The position numbers were made by a program, and so were the translations under genes. Shown here in pieces: positions 36,081 through 46,622 of a stretch of DNA of 64,000 nucleotides. The DNA is from Mameliella sp. MMSF_3455. GTDB taxonomy: Bacteria; Pseudomonadota; Alphaproteobacteria; Rhodobacterales; Rhodobacteraceae. The stretch covers positions 1 to 64,000 of the forward strand of contig NZ_JASHJL010000018.1 of assembly GCF_030733205.1 (NCBI RefSeq). Reading direction: 5' to 3'. How positions within the stretch are numbered: the first letter of the stretch is position 1; every line of letters starts with the position of its first letter. Under the pieces are notes generated by a model. It searched no databases, was not told the origin of the DNA, and saw only the letters and a program-made list of their open reading frames with translations.

Positions 36081-36127
36081 TTTTGTACAAAATGCGGAAA
36101 ACGCCGTACAAAACGTACGTTTTGTAC
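36081..36127. repeat. Palindrome cluster built from TTTTGTAC units
   Basis: Two exact palindromes lie 13 bases apart. The first is TTTTGTACAAAA at 36081-36092. The second is a 22-bp perfect palindrome at 36106-36127, made of GTACAAAAC joined to its reverse complement through GTAC. Both share the unit TTTTGTAC (three or four half-sites). They sit between the gatB end and its likely hairpin, not in front of any gene. They could be a protein-binding site or a bidirectional terminator. Function unknown. Confidence 0.7.
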
Positions 36128-36151
36128 ATGGCCCAAAGGTCGAAAGACGCC

Positions 36152-37666
36152 TTACAAACCCAGCTTGGCGCTGACGATCTGGTTGACGGCCTTGGGGTTC
36201 GCCTTGCCGCCGGTGGCCTTCATGACCTGGCCCACGAACCAACCCGCAAGTTTCGGGTTCTGTTTGGCTTTTTCCACCTGCGCCGGGTTGGCGGCGATGA
36301 TTTCGTCCACCGCCGTTTCGATGGCGCCGGTGTCTGTCACCTGCTTCATGCCGCGCTCTTCGACGATCTTCTCCGGGTCGCCGCCCTCGGTATAGACGAT
36401 CTCGAAGAGGTCCTTGGCGATCTTGCCGCTGATGGCGTCTGACTTGATAAGCCTAATGATTCCGGCCAGTTGAGCGGGATTGACCGGGCTTTCGGTGATC
36501 TCGGTGTCGTCTTTCTTGAGGCGGCCGAACAGCTCGTTGATGACCCAGTTGGCCGAGAGCTTGCCATCGCCCGAGGCGGTCACGACTTCTTCGAAATAGG
36601 CGGCGTTCACCACCTCTGCGGTCAGCACGCTGGCATCGTATTCCGACAGGCCGAAGTCCTTGACGAACCGCGCCTTTTTCTCGTCCGGCAGTTCCGGCAG
36701 GCTGGCGGCGATGTCGTCCACCCAACCCTGTTCGATTTCCAGCGGAAGCAGGTCGGGGCAGGGGAAGTACCTGTAATCGTGGGCTTCTTCCTTGGACCGC
36801 ATGGACCGCGTTTCGCCCTTGTCCGGGTCGTAAAGGCGGGTCTCCTGGACGATTTCTCCGCCTGCCTCGAGAATCCCGATCTGGCGCTTGGCCTCATAGT
36901 CGATGGCCTGCTGGATGAACCGCATCGAGTTCATGTTCTTGATTTCGCAGCGCGTGCCGAGATGCGAAAAATCCTGCGTTTCCATGTACTTCTCGTACTG
37001 TCCCGGCAGGCAGACCGAGACGTTGACGTCGGCCCGAAGGTTGCCGTTCTGCATGTTGCCGTCGCAGGTACCCAGGTAGCGCAGGATCTGCCGCAGCTTG
37101 GCGATATAGGCCGCGGCCTCTTCCGGCCCGCGGATGTCGGGGCGGCTTACGATTTCCATCAGTGCCACGCCGGTCCGGTTCAAATCGACGAAGGACATGT
37201 GCGGATCCATGTCGTGGATCGACTTGCCCGCATCCTGTTCGACGTGGATGCGCTCGACGCGCACCTTGCGGGCAATCCCCGGCTCCATGTCGACGATGAT
37301 TTCCCCCTCACCCACAAGCGGATGATAGAGCTGGGAAATCTGGTAACCTTGCGGCAGGTCGGGGTAAAAGTAGTTCTTGCGGTCGAAGGCGCTGACTAGG
37401 TTGATTTCCGCCTTCAGGCCCAGCCCGGTGCGCACCGCCTGTTCGATGCAGTATTCGTTGATCACGGGCAGCATGCCGGGCATGGCCGCATCCACGAAGG
37501 AGACGTTGGAGTTGGGTTCGGCACCGAATTTGGTCGAGGCGCCCGAGAACAGCTTGGCCTGGCTGGCCACCTGCGCGTGCACCTCCATCCCGATGACCAG
37601 CTCCCAGTCGTGCTTGGCCCCGGCGATCACCTTGGGTTTGGGCGCTTCATAGGTCAGATCCAGCAT
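36152..37666 (-). CDS. gatB: Aspartyl/glutamyl-tRNA amidotransferase subunit B
   Basis: 504 residues from ATG 37666 (an upstream ATG adds four residues). GatB signature residues are visible: [10 protein letters not shown] near the start, [18 protein letters not shown], and the C-terminal YqeY-like helical domain. Together with GatA and GatC it amidates Glu-tRNA(Gln) and, where needed, Asp-tRNA(Asn). gatA and gatC are not in the window. The gene stands alone in the minus direction. Confidence 0.97.
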   Translation of the reverse strand: MLDLTYEAPKPKVIAGAKHDWELVIGMEVHAQVASQAKLFSGASTKFGAEPNSNVSFVDAAMPGMLPVINEYCIEQAVRTGLGLKAEINLVSAFDRKNYFYPDLPQGYQISQLYHPLVGEGEIIVDMEPGIARKVRVERIHVEQDAGKSIHDMDPHMSFVDLNRTGVALMEIVSRPDIRGPEEAAAYIAKLRQILRYLGTCDGNMQNGNLRADVNVSVCLPGQYEKYMETQDFSHLGTRCEIKNMNSMRFIQQAIDYEAKRQIGILEAGGEIVQETRLYDPDKGETRSMRSKEEAHDYRYFPCPDLLPLEIEQGWVDDIAASLPELPDEKKARFVKDFGLSEYDASVLTAEVVNAAYFEEVVTASGDGKLSANWVINELFGRLKKDDTEITESPVNPAQLAGIIRLIKSDAISGKIAKDLFEIVYTEGGDPEKIVEERGMKQVTDTGAIETAVDEIIAANPAQVEKAKQNPKLAGWFVGQVMKATGGKANPKAVNQIVSAKLGL

Positions 37667-37737
37667 GGCGGTCCTCATCGGAAAACGGGTTGCCGAGCGG
37701 TCTAGAACAGCGCGGGGCAGGGGGCAAGGCCCGCCCG

Positions 37738-38970
37738 TCAGTCCTCCTTGATCATCCGCATTCCATCCGGCCCGAAGTGCAGCCGCCGACCCGTGTCCAG
37801 CGCGGGGGCATAGAACTCTGCCAGGCAGTCCAGCGCACGCGCCTCGCCCGGATGGGCCGCGTGGTGGTGCGGCGTTCCGCCTGTCTGGCGTTCAGGAACC
37901 TTGGCCCAGATCTCGGGGTGCAACTCACGCAGGTGATCCTGCGCAATCCAGCCCAGGCAATCCGCGACCCGGCGCCGCGTGCTGCCCGCCGGGGTCGGCC
38001 CGCCCAGCGTGTGCCCGATCAGGGCGGCCATCCGGTTGGCCATGTCCTGCGTCGGATGACGCGTCAGAATGTCGTGCAGCCCTTCCACGAAGAGCTCGGA
38101 ATCAAGTCGGGCAAAAGCGCCGGCCTCCTTGCAGAGCGCGCCAAGGTAGATCCAGGCATAGCCGCCGCTGCCCCAGAGATCGCCGGTCCGCGCCGCGGTG
38201 CGGCGGGCCTGCGCATCCAGCTGTTCCCAGCTGCCAAAGCGCGTGGGGCGCAGGGCCTTGCCGAACTGCCACATGTGCCAGGGGTTGCCGGGGTCGAGAT
38301 CGATCAGATCCTCGAAATCGTCGGCCACGCGGTCCCGCGGCGCCGGGTCCGCCTCCAGCACCGCGCAACGCACCACCGCCCAGAGCGGTGATTGATGTTC
38401 GAAGGGGTCGAACCGGTCGTTCAGTCGCGTTGCGGTGGCCATATGCCGGGCAAAAGCTTTCTGACGGTCGGTCGCGGGGGCTGTTGCATCGTCGGCGGCG
38501 CGCCAGGCACGAGCGGTCTCGACATGAACCGTCGCGACGATCTGGGCGATCACAGGGCAGGCGGGCATCTCGGCCAGCAAGGGGTCCAGCGAGGCGACGG
38601 TTGCCTGTACCTCGCGCTGTTGGCCCCGGTTGATCGCCTCGGCGATGGCCGCGGTCACGTCGCGGCGCGCGCCCTCGGCCAGCATCGACGCGGCCGAGCG
38701 CAGTCCCGGCGTCAGGCGCCGCTCGGCCTCTGCCGTGGCGATTTCCGTGCCGAGCTGTTCCCAGTCCTCCTGCCGGGCCAGGAACTGCCCGCGTGCGCGA
38801 AGATGCTCACAGGCCAGCGCATCGGGGCCGGGATCGCACAGGGGGAGGTGGACCGGCGGATGCCGAGGCGCCGGGGGTTTCGTGGCCGGGATGGTGGCGG
38901 GGATCGCCAAACGGGGCGACAAACGAGCGCGTACGGCGCGTACCGAGGGAAACAGGTGATGTATCGTCAT
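37738..38970 (-). CDS. Conserved hypothetical protein
   Basis: 410 residues from ATG 38970; the frame opens further upstream but that part runs antisense-like. No signal peptide or TM helix. The first 40 residues are rich in Ala, Arg and Pro, after which a helical repeat-like body follows with conserved-looking [17 protein letters not shown], which suggests a TPR-like or all-helical fold. I do not recognise a family. It lies 71 bases downstream of gatB in the same direction. Confidence 0.72.
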   Translation of the reverse strand: MTIHHLFPSVRAVRARLSPRLAIPATIPATKPPAPRHPPVHLPLCDPGPDALACEHLRARGQFLARQEDWEQLGTEIATAEAERRLTPGLRSAASMLAEGARRDVTAAIAEAINRGQQREVQATVASLDPLLAEMPACPVIAQIVATVHVETARAWRAADDATAPATDRQKAFARHMATATRLNDRFDPFEHQSPLWAVVRCAVLEADPAPRDRVADDFEDLIDLDPGNPWHMWQFGKALRPTRFGSWEQLDAQARRTAARTGDLWGSGGYAWIYLGALCKEAGAFARLDSELFVEGLHDILTRHPTQDMANRMAALIGHTLGGPTPAGSTRRRVADCLGWIAQDHLRELHPEIWAKVPERQTGGTPHHHAAHPGEARALDCLAEFYAPALDTGRRLHFGPDGMRMIKED

Positions 38971-39213
38971 GACCTCAAACTGCCCGCGATTCGCGGCCAA
39001 AATCCGGCGGCTTGCGGGAATTGCGCTGTCTTTCTGCCGGCGAAGGCCGGGCTTTGGTGCCGGGCGGGGGACAACATGTTGCGGGCGGGCGAACAGTGCA
39101 TCGCCAAGGCTGGGGCGATTGGCAGAGATCCGCCTTGTTTTTCGGTGGTTCATGGCCCTGCGGCGGCAGCTACGCTTGCAACGTTCAGCGCCCCGGGCGA
39201 CATTTCAGGACAA

Positions 39214-39975
39214 ATGAAAAAAGCTGCTGCCATTCTTTGCGGTCTCGCCCTTGCGGGTCAGGCTGCTTTCGCCAATCCCGATCCCGCCGGGGCCGTTGCC
39301 CTGCATGCGCCGCTCAGCCCACCCGCGGCGGAGATCTCGCGCCTCGCGGTTCCAGAGTCCTTGCGGCCCAAGGCGCGCAAGACGATCGTCGTGCCCAAGG
39401 CGCGCTGGGACAATATCGAGGGCAGCCGTAGCTGGAGCATCGCGGCCCTGCGGGGGTTGCGTGCGCAGGCCAGCCAATTGCCGGACCTCGTGCCGCGTGA
39501 CATCGCCGAGTACTGTCCTGCCTATCCCAGTGCAGGCCGCACCCAAAGAGAGGCCTTCTGGGTCGGGTTGATCTCGGCCCTCGCCTGGCACGAAAGCACC
39601 CATCGCCCCTGGGCCGTGGGCGGTGGCGGGCGCTGGTTCGGGCTGGTACAGATCTATCCACCGACCGCGCGCTTTTACAAATGCAAGGCGCGCAGTGGCG
39701 CGGCGTTGAAAGACCCCGAGGACAACCTGTCCTGTGCGCTGCGGATCATGGCGGTCACCGTGCCGCGCGACAAGGTCATAAGCCGCGGCATGCGGGGTGT
39801 GGCGGCGGATTGGGGGCCGTTCCATTCCCGGCGCAAGCGCGAGGACATCAAGTCCTGGACACGGTCGCAAAGCTATTGCACGGGCCTTGCGCGGTCACTG
39901 CGCCCTGTTCTACGCCCCGAGGGGCTGGGCCCTGTCCAGGACGTCGCGGACGCCCCGGTGCCGGCAGAGGACTGA
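39214..39975 (+). CDS. Exported lytic transglycosylase (SLT-like)
   Basis: 253 residues with a signal peptide (1-20, ending AAFAN). The body has an SLT-type lysozyme-fold core: Glu in ALAWHESTHRPWAVG followed by FGLVQIYPPTAR, matching the catalytic Glu and the GxxQI motif. Cys pairs (EYC and YKCKARS; NLSCALR and SYCTG) may form disulfides. It would cleave peptidoglycan in the periplasm. It converges on the acyltransferase gene with three bases between stop codons. Confidence 0.85.
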   Translation: MKKAAAILCGLALAGQAAFANPDPAGAVALHAPLSPPAAEISRLAVPESLRPKARKTIVVPKARWDNIEGSRSWSIAALRGLRAQASQLPDLVPRDIAEYCPAYPSAGRTQREAFWVGLISALAWHESTHRPWAVGGGGRWFGLVQIYPPTARFYKCKARSGAALKDPEDNLSCALRIMAVTVPRDKVISRGMRGVAADWGPFHSRRKREDIKSWTRSQSYCTGLARSLRPVLRPEGLGPVQDVADAPVPAED

Positions 39976-39978
39976 GGC

Positions 39979-40878
39979 TCAGGCCTTCAGCCAGCTGGGC
40001 CGGCGCGTCGCATCCACCAGCGACACCGCCGGTGCCTTGGGTCCCCCCAGGGCAAGGGTTGCCCGGCGCAGCATCTCGATCCCGTCCTCGGACTTGGCTG
40101 GCAGCGCCTTGGGAGAGATCGCCTCGCCCACGGTGATGCGGTAGGGCTGGCGGGCCTTGTTCAGCGTTTCGTAGAACAGGGTGATGTCGCGCAGCGTCGG
40201 GTGCAGCAGGTCGAACAGGTAGAACAGAACCGAGTTGCGGGCCCGGATGTTCACCGGGATGACCGGCAGGTCGAACTTGCGCGCGATCATCGCCGCGCTG
40301 GCCATCCAGGGCCGTTCATGCAGAGACAGACCGCGCCGTTTCGCCAAGCGGCCCGAGGGGAAGATGACACCCAGCCGGCCTTCATCCACCGCCTTGCGGG
40401 TATAGGCCATTGTCTCGCGTGTCTTGCCGTGGCTGCGCTTTTCCTTGCGCCATTCGACGGGGGCGATCATCTCGGCGTATTGCGGCAGGACGCGCATGAT
40501 GTCGTGATTGGCAAAGTAATAGGTATCGCGCCGGATCTTGCCGATGACATGATGCAGCATGATCCCGTCGGCGATGCCGGTCGGATGGTTCGACACGATC
40601 AGTGCCGGCCCCTGTCGCGGCACGTTCTCAAGCCCCGTGAACTCCAGGTCCTTGGCCAGCATCTCGGCCATGACCTGCATGATCTGGTCAGCGGTCATGT
40701 CCTTGACGAGGGTCCCGATCTCGATGGTCTTTTCATACCCCAACATGCGGTTCAGCACGGCCCGGGCAGGCCGGACAACCGGAGAACTGGAAAACAACCA
40801 GGGCGCGCGTTCGGCGATCAGCGGGTCGATGCGGTCTTTCATTCTAGCCCCAAGATCATAATTTAGTGACACTTCCAT
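39979..40878 (-). CDS. Lysophospholipid acyltransferase family protein (PlsC-like)
   Basis: 299 residues. The acyltransferase motifs are VSNHPTGIADG (NHx4D; His and Asp catalytic) and FPSGRLAKR (substrate phosphate-binding). The start could be ATG 40878 or ATG 40842, both in frame. It probably acylates a lysophospholipid or ornithine lipid at the membrane. A palindrome lies upstream at 41061-41077. Confidence 0.88.
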   Translation of the reverse strand: MEVSLNYDLGARMKDRIDPLIAERAPWLFSSSPVVRPARAVLNRMLGYEKTIEIGTLVKDMTADQIMQVMAEMLAKDLEFTGLENVPRQGPALIVSNHPTGIADGIMLHHVIGKIRRDTYYFANHDIMRVLPQYAEMIAPVEWRKEKRSHGKTRETMAYTRKAVDEGRLGVIFPSGRLAKRRGLSLHERPWMASAAMIARKFDLPVIPVNIRARNSVLFYLFDLLHPTLRDITLFYETLNKARQPYRITVGEAISPKALPAKSEDGIEMLRRATLALGGPKAPAVSLVDATRRPSWLKA

Positions 40879-41060
40879 GACGGGCGCGCCTCTTACATGA
40901 GCAGTTTACACCACAGCTGCGGCGGGTGCACGCCCATGACATAGGGTTTCGGCGATGGCTTGCCATTCGGCGGTCCAGATAGCGGGGTGTCGTTGCCGGT
41001 TTCAGGCCTGTCTGTCCTTGGAAAAGCTAGGGTCAGGGGATGTGGTTCTGGCGGGCTGAG

Positions 41061-41077
41061 ATTGAAATTATTTCAAT
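41061..41077. promoter_or_regulatory. AT-rich palindrome
   Basis: ATTGAAAT and ATTTCAAT form exact 8-bp arms around one T. It lies 35 bases past the end of the 143-residue gene and 183 bases upstream of the PlsC-like gene. Its low GC stands out in this genome. An operator is possible; an AT-rich hairpin at the end of the upstream gene is also possible. Confidence 0.4.
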
Positions 41078-41111
41078 TAAACAGTATGTTGCGCGACGAT
41101 TTGTTGAGGCG

Positions 41112-41543
41112 TCAGATCAGCCCGAAATGATGCCGCTCCGTCTTGATGTCCCGCGTCTCCAACGCCTTTTGCAGCCGGGGATGTGGCGGCAGGCTGTCCT
41201 GCGGCAGAGTGATGCGGCGCCCGTCATCCAGCACCAGCCGCACCCGGATCGAGAAATCGAGTCGCGTTTCGAAGCGGGCCACTGCGATCCGAGACAACGC
41301 AACCTCGCCCGTTGCCCCGCCCGATCCCCAGCGGAGCATGTTGTCGTCCAATCGCAACCAGGCGCTGCGCCCGGTACTGAAATCGATGAGGGCCGGGAGG
41401 CTGACCAAAAGCAGCGCCCCGACGATCCAGATCGAGGCCTGTAGCACGAACCACAGCGTCATGGCCGCCAGCCAGACCAGCATCAGCACCAGAAAGGCCC
41501 GCAGTGACCGGCCCGAAGAAGCATGTTCCAGGGGGCTGTTCAC
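41112..41543 (-). CDS. Small membrane protein of unknown function
   Basis: 143 residues from GTG 41543, which overlaps the SDR stop as GTGA. Two TM helices (about 13-50: AFLVLMLVWLAAMTLWFVL and WIVGALLLVSLPALI) are followed by a soluble domain (VRLVLDDGRRITLPQDSLP). It resembles the small membrane-anchored PH-like proteins, but I cannot name a family. The overlap with SDR supports a two-gene operon. Confidence 0.75.
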   Translation of the reverse strand: MNSPLEHASSGRSLRAFLVLMLVWLAAMTLWFVLQASIWIVGALLLVSLPALIDFSTGRSAWLRLDDNMLRWGSGGATGEVALSRIAVARFETRLDFSIRVRLVLDDGRRITLPQDSLPPHPRLQKALETRDIKTERHHFGLI

Positions 41544-42283
41544 CGTCCCCCCGACACGTCGAGGATGGAACGGGTGACATAGGAGGCCCGCTCGGACAGC
41601 AGCCAGAGGATCGCCTCGGCGCATTCCTCGGTCGTGCCGGCGCGCCGCATGGGCGTGGTCGGGGCCAGCCGTTCCAGCCGGTCGGGCTGGCCGCCCTTGG
41701 CGTGGATATCCGTTTCGATCAGACCGGGGCGGATGGCGTTGACGCGGATCCCCTCTGGCGCCAATTCATCGGCAAGTCCCAGGGTGAATGTGTCGATGGC
41801 GCCCTTGCTGGCCGCATAATCGACGTACTGGTGGGCCGACCCCAATCGCGCGGCCATCGAAGAGATGTTCACGATCCCGCCCCCCATGCCCCATTCGCGC
41901 ATCAGGCCGACGGTCTGCCGGGCGACCTCGATCGCGCCGAAAACATTGACGGCAAAGACTTTCTGAACCCGTTCGGGCGTCAGGTCTTCAATGCTGCCGT
42001 GGGGAGAGACGATGCCGGCGTTGTTGACCAGTCCGACCGGGCCGGGCTTCAGCTCGCGCAGCTTGGCAAACATCTTCTCGATGGCCTTGGGCTTGGAGAC
42101 ATCCGCCTGCACAAGGTAGGCCTGTGCCCCCATGCTTTCGACCATCGCCGCGGTCGTTTCGGCCCCGGCCTTGTCCTGGCCGTAATGGACGACGATCCGC
42201 TGCCAGCCCGAAAAGGCCGCCATGCGCGCGGTGGCCGCACCGATCCCGGCGCTGGCGCCGGTGATGATCAGCGCGCCGTTCAT
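41540..42283 (-). CDS. Short-chain dehydrogenase/reductase
   Basis: 247 residues with the nucleotide-binding motif TGASAGIG near residue 9, the NNAG motif and the catalytic YAASKG (YxxxK) with preceding Ser in NISSMAA. Length and layout are classical SDR, NAD(P)H-dependent and cytoplasmic. The substrate cannot be read. It is coupled to the small membrane gene downstream. Confidence 0.94.
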   Translation of the reverse strand: MNGALIITGASAGIGAATARMAAFSGWQRIVVHYGQDKAGAETTAAMVESMGAQAYLVQADVSKPKAIEKMFAKLRELKPGPVGLVNNAGIVSPHGSIEDLTPERVQKVFAVNVFGAIEVARQTVGLMREWGMGGGIVNISSMAARLGSAHQYVDYAASKGAIDTFTLGLADELAPEGIRVNAIRPGLIETDIHAKGGQPDRLERLAPTTPMRRAGTTEECAEAILWLLSERASYVTRSILDVSGGR

Positions 42284-42468
42284 GCGCGGAGTGTCCGGGC
42301 GGAAAAGAGTGGGGACGGCCTGCGGCCGGCAATAGTTAGGACAGGGCGCATCGCGGTCTCCGGAGTGGTTCGGCCTCAGGCTATCGCGGTTTTGGCGCGG
42401 GCCACAAGATTGCTTGCGTGCCCGGCGCCGTTCTTGCCGGCAAAAGCCGTTTCAGCCGCCGCGCAGGC

Positions 42469-45021
42469 TCAGGCGCCCAGGATGCGCGCCACCATCTCGC
42501 CTGTGTCGCGGCTCAGCTTGGGTTTGGCCTGCAGGCGTTCCAGTTGCGCTCGCATCAAGTCCTGGCGGTCCGCGTCGTAGCGTTTCCAGGTCTGGAAGGC
42601 CGAGGTCATGCGCGCCGTGGTCTGCGGATTCAGGTCATCGAGGCGGATCAGCCAGTCGGTGAGCAGGGCATAGCCCGCGCCGTCCTTGCGATGGAACCCG
42701 GCGTGGCTCATGGCCACAGAACCCATGACCGCGCGGAACCGGTTGGGGTTTTTCCAGTCGAAATCCGGATGCCCGGTCAGCGCCTCGGCGCGCGGAACCA
42801 CGTTGTCCGGCGCGGTCATCCCGATCTGCAGCCCGAACCACTTGTCCATGACCAGCCGGTCACCCTTCCACTGCTGTTCGAAAGAGGCGAGCGCCTCTGT
42901 ATCCTTGCCAGCCCGCACCAGTTGCCCCAGCGCCGAAAGTTGCAGCGTCATGTTGTCGGCCCCGGCGAATTGCTCCTCCGCCGCCTTGCCGCCATCCAGT
43001 TGGGTGATCAGCGACAGGGCGGAACCGCCAAGGGCGCGTTTGCCCGATTGCTCGGCGGTCGGCGCAAAAGGCGCGTCCACCCGGCCTTCGGCGGCAAGCT
43101 GAGGCAGCAGGTCGGCCCAGCGTTCCGCCATGACCTGAACCAGCGTTTCCTTGGCCTGCCAGATCGCGTCCGGGTCCGGTGTCACGCCGCGTTCGAACAG
43201 CACCTGCGCCAGTTCCGAATCCGAGGGCCGTCCCATCATCATCGCCCGGAAGGCCGGGTCGAGATCGCGGTCCCGCAAGAGCCTTTCCAGCCCGTCCAGC
43301 CAGGCCAGGTCGGGGCCGGCATCCTCGGTGATCATGGCGATCAGGCTGTCACGGGCCAGCAGGCGAGAGGCCTCCCAACGGTTGAAGGGATCGGTGTCAT
43401 GGGCCAGCAGAAAGGCGCGTTCCTCGCGGCTCTGTTCGCGCTCCAGCACCACGGGGGCGGAAAACTCGCGGTTGATCGAGGGCACCGGCCGCGCGGCCAA
43501 CCCGTCAAAGGAAAAGCTCTGTTCGGCTTGGGTGATTTCCAGAACGCGGGTCGGTACCACCTCGTCGCCGTTGGGATTGAGCAGGCCCACGGCCATGGGG
43601 ATGACCTGCGGTTCCTTGACGTCCTGTCCGGGCGTGGGCGGCGTGTGCTGCTTGAAGGTCAGCGTATAGGTTCCGTCGGCCCAATCCTCCGTCACCTCGA
43701 CCCGCGGCGTGCCGGCTTGGCTGTACCAGCGCTTGAACTGCGACAGGTCGCGGCCGGTGGCATCCTCGAAGACCTTGAGCCAATCCTCGATCGTGGCGGC
43801 ATCGCCGTCGTGGCGCTCGAAATACAGATCCAGCGCCTTGGCGTAATCCGCATCGCCCACCAGCCGTTTCAGCATGCCGATCACCTCGGCGCCTTTCTCA
43901 TAGACCGTGGCGGTGTAGAAGTTGTTGATCTCCTGAAAACTCTCGGGCCTGACCGGGTGCGCCAGCGGTCCCTGGTCCTCGGGGAACTGGCGCCCGCGCA
44001 GCATGGCAACGTTGTCGATGCGCGCCACCGGGGCCGAACGCACGTCCGCGGTGAACTGCTGGTCGCGGAAGACGGTCAGTCCTTCCTTCAGACACAGCTG
44101 GAACCAGTCGCGGCAGGTGATGCGGTTGCCGGTCCAGTTGTGGAAATACTCATGCGCGATGATCGCCTCGATGCGTTCGAAATTGGCATCGGTCGAGGTT
44201 TCGGGCGAGGCCAGGACGCAGGAGGAGTTGAAGATGTTCAGCCCCTTGTTTTCCATTGCACCCATGTTGAAATCGTCCACGGCGACGATGTTGAAGACGT
44301 CCAGGTCGTATTCTCGGCCATAGACATCCTCGTCCCATTTCATCGACTTCTTCAGCGCCTCCATGCCGAAGGCGCATTTGCCCTCGTCTCCCGGTCGCAC
44401 CCAGATGTTCAGCTTGACCTCCTTGCCCGACCGGGTGGTGAAGCGGTCCGGGTGGTTGACGAGATCGCCGGCAACCAGCGCGAACAGGTAGGCGGGCTTC
44501 GGCCAGGGATCGTGCCACTCGGCCCAGCCCTCGCCCCGGTCGACCGAATTGCCATTCGACAGCAGCACCGGCAAATCCCCCTCGATCCGCACGGAAAAGA
44601 CGCTCATGACGTCGGGGCGGTCGGGGTAATAGGTGATCTTGCGGAATCCTTCGGCCTCGCACTGGGTGCAGTACATGCCGCTGGACATGTACAGCCCCTC
44701 CAGCGCGGTGTTGTCTTCGGGTGCGATTTCCACCTCCGCTTCCCAGAGGAACGGGCCTTCCGGCACGGCACAGCGCAGGCCCTCGGGCGTGACCTCCGGC
44801 GTCACCTCGACCCCGTCGATGGTGGCGCGGATCAGTTTCAGGTCCTCGCCATGCAGAAAGAAGTCCTGTGCCGGGGCCTCGGGGTTGGGCGCGAAATGGA
44901 TCTTCGAGATCACCCGCGTCGACTTGGGCGCAAGGCGAAAGGTCAGGTGCACATCGCTGACCTGCCAGCCGAAAGGAGTGTAGTCCTTGAGATAGATGGT
45001 CTTGGGTGCGGCGTCTTTCAT
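42469..45021 (-). CDS. pepN: Aminopeptidase N
   Basis: 850 residues from ATG 45021. Zinc-binding HEYFH is followed by the distal Glu in LKEGLTVFRD, and the GAMEN motif (GAMENKGLNIFN) is intact, as in M1 aminopeptidases of the PepN clade. It removes N-terminal residues from peptides in the cytoplasm. It is divergent from the photolyase gene across 89 bases. No truncation is seen; length is normal for proteobacterial PepN (about 850-880). Confidence 0.96.
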   Translation of the reverse strand: MKDAAPKTIYLKDYTPFGWQVSDVHLTFRLAPKSTRVISKIHFAPNPEAPAQDFFLHGEDLKLIRATIDGVEVTPEVTPEGLRCAVPEGPFLWEAEVEIAPEDNTALEGLYMSSGMYCTQCEAEGFRKITYYPDRPDVMSVFSVRIEGDLPVLLSNGNSVDRGEGWAEWHDPWPKPAYLFALVAGDLVNHPDRFTTRSGKEVKLNIWVRPGDEGKCAFGMEALKKSMKWDEDVYGREYDLDVFNIVAVDDFNMGAMENKGLNIFNSSCVLASPETSTDANFERIEAIIAHEYFHNWTGNRITCRDWFQLCLKEGLTVFRDQQFTADVRSAPVARIDNVAMLRGRQFPEDQGPLAHPVRPESFQEINNFYTATVYEKGAEVIGMLKRLVGDADYAKALDLYFERHDGDAATIEDWLKVFEDATGRDLSQFKRWYSQAGTPRVEVTEDWADGTYTLTFKQHTPPTPGQDVKEPQVIPMAVGLLNPNGDEVVPTRVLEITQAEQSFSFDGLAARPVPSINREFSAPVVLEREQSREERAFLLAHDTDPFNRWEASRLLARDSLIAMITEDAGPDLAWLDGLERLLRDRDLDPAFRAMMMGRPSDSELAQVLFERGVTPDPDAIWQAKETLVQVMAERWADLLPQLAAEGRVDAPFAPTAEQSGKRALGGSALSLITQLDGGKAAEEQFAGADNMTLQLSALGQLVRAGKDTEALASFEQQWKGDRLVMDKWFGLQIGMTAPDNVVPRAEALTGHPDFDWKNPNRFRAVMGSVAMSHAGFHRKDGAGYALLTDWLIRLDDLNPQTTARMTSAFQTWKRYDADRQDLMRAQLERLQAKPKLSRDTGEMVARILGA

Positions 45022-45110
45022 CGGGTCCTCGCGGGGCTGGAAGCTGTTGGCCGTGACCCTAGGTCGGAGCCGAGGGGGCTGCAATGGCACCGCCGCCGAA
45101 AGGAGACCTG

Positions 45111-46622
45111 ATGTCCGTGATCCTCTGGTTCAAGCGCGATCTGCGCGTAGCCGACAACGCGGCGTTGTTGCGCGCTTGCGAGATCGGGCCTGTCCTGCCG
45201 CTTTACATCGTTGAACCGGGCCTGTGGCAACAGCCCGACGCCTCTGCCCGCCAGTACGCCTTTCTGCGCGAGACGCTGGCCGGGCTGCGCGCCGACCTGC
45301 GTGCCCTTGGCAGCGACCTTGTGATCCGGTTCGGCCCGGCCGTCGACGTGCTGGAGGCGCTGCGCGCGGAAACCGGGGCAAACTGGTTGGTCAGCACCGA
45401 GGAAACCGGCAACGCCTGGAGTTTTGCCCGTGACAGGGCCGTGGCCGCCTGGGCTGCTGGTCAGGGCCTGCGCTGGCAGGAATTGCCGCAGTCGGCGGTG
45501 CGCCGTGGACGGCACGACCGTGACGGCTGGGCCGCCCATCGCAACCGGCTGATGGCGCAGGATCCGCTGCCGGCGCCCGGGGCGCTGCCGCCCGTCCAGC
45601 AACCGTCCGACGCCCTGCCAGAGGCTGCCGACCTGGCGTTGGCCACCGATCCCTGCCCGGGACGCCAGCGCGGCGGCCGCGTCGAGGCCGAGGCGCTACT
45701 CGACAGTTTCCTGACAGAGCGCGGCCAGAATTATCGCAAGGCCATGTCGACCCCGCTGGAGGGCGCAAGCGCCTGTTCGCGGCTGTCGCCGCACCTGGCC
45801 CTCGGCACTCTCAGCCCGCGCGAGGCGGTGCGCGCCACCGCCGCCCGCCAGCGAGAAGTTAGGGGCACGCGGACCGGGTGGTCCGGCAGCCTGAAAAGCT
45901 TTCAGTCGCGCCTCGCCTGGCGCGACCATTTCATCCAGAAGCTGGAGGACGAGCCGGATCTGGAATGGCGTGCCCTGCACCGCGCCTATGAGGGCCTGCG
46001 CCCGGAAACCCCGGATGCCGCGCGCCTTGAGGCATGGGAAAAGGGCGAAACCGGGCTGCCCTTCGTCGATGCCTGCATGCGCTCGCTGATCGCCACGGGC
46101 TGGCTCAATTTCCGCATGCGTTCGATGCTGATTAGCGTCGCTTCCTACCACCTCTGGCTTCCCTGGCAGCGCACGGGCCAGCACCTGGCGAGATTGTTCA
46201 CCGATTACGAACCGGGCATTCACTGGAGCCAGGTCCAGATGCAATCGGGCACCACCGGCATCAATACCCTGCGTATCTACAACCCGGTCAAACAGGGCCA
46301 CGACCAGGACCAGACCGGCGCCTTCACCCGCCGCTGGTGCCGGGAACTGGTCGATGTTCCCGACGATTGCCTGCAGGAACCTTGGCGCTGGGACGGGCAG
46401 ATCGACTATCCGCCACCGGTGGTCGACGTGAAACAGGCGGCAAGGACCGCCCGCGATGCCATCTGGTCGGTGCGCAAGAATGAGGGGTTCCATGACGAAG
46501 CCGCACGGGTGGTGCGAAAGCACGCCTCGCGCAAGGATCCGCAACGCCATTTCGTCAACGATCGCGCGCCGCGAAAACGGCGCCCCGCCGGCGACAGCCG
46601 CCAGCAGAGTTTCGATTTCTGA
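45111..46622 (+). CDS. Cryptochrome/photolyase family protein
   Basis: 503 residues from ATG 45111, with the ribosome site AAAGGAGA. An N-terminal photolyase alpha/beta domain ([17 protein letters not shown]) is followed by the FAD-binding helical domain, which includes [17 protein letters not shown] and [25 protein letters not shown]. This is the class I photolyase/cryptochrome group; whether it repairs cyclobutane dimers or signals light is not decided by sequence. Its stop overlaps the DUF2256 start (ATG within TGATG). Confidence 0.93.
   Translation: MSVILWFKRDLRVADNAALLRACEIGPVLPLYIVEPGLWQQPDASARQYAFLRETLAGLRADLRALGSDLVIRFGPAVDVLEALRAETGANWLVSTEETGNAWSFARDRAVAAWAAGQGLRWQELPQSAVRRGRHDRDGWAAHRNRLMAQDPLPAPGALPPVQQPSDALPEAADLALATDPCPGRQRGGRVEAEALLDSFLTERGQNYRKAMSTPLEGASACSRLSPHLALGTLSPREAVRATAARQREVRGTRTGWSGSLKSFQSRLAWRDHFIQKLEDEPDLEWRALHRAYEGLRPETPDAARLEAWEKGETGLPFVDACMRSLIATGWLNFRMRSMLISVASYHLWLPWQRTGQHLARLFTDYEPGIHWSQVQMQSGTTGINTLRIYNPVKQGHDQDQTGAFTRRWCRELVDVPDDCLQEPWRWDGQIDYPPPVVDVKQAARTARDAIWSVRKNEGFHDEAARVVRKHASRKDPQRHFVNDRAPRKRRPAGDSRQQSFDF

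Larger units (their letters stand above)
35790..36151. other. 362-base convergent intergenic region with palindromes
   Basis: This lies between the ends of bolA (plus) and gatB (minus). It contains the bolA terminator (35825-35852), a perfect 9-bp hairpin (36053-36074) that may end gatB transcription, and the TTTTGTAC palindromes at 36081-36127. I see no supported coding frame; the 224-codon antisense frame here is a bolA shadow. Confidence 0.65.

Noticed and set aside
42418-45111. 897-codon plus-strand frame across pepN
   Set aside because: Antisense shadow of aminopeptidase N; composition unlike real proteins.
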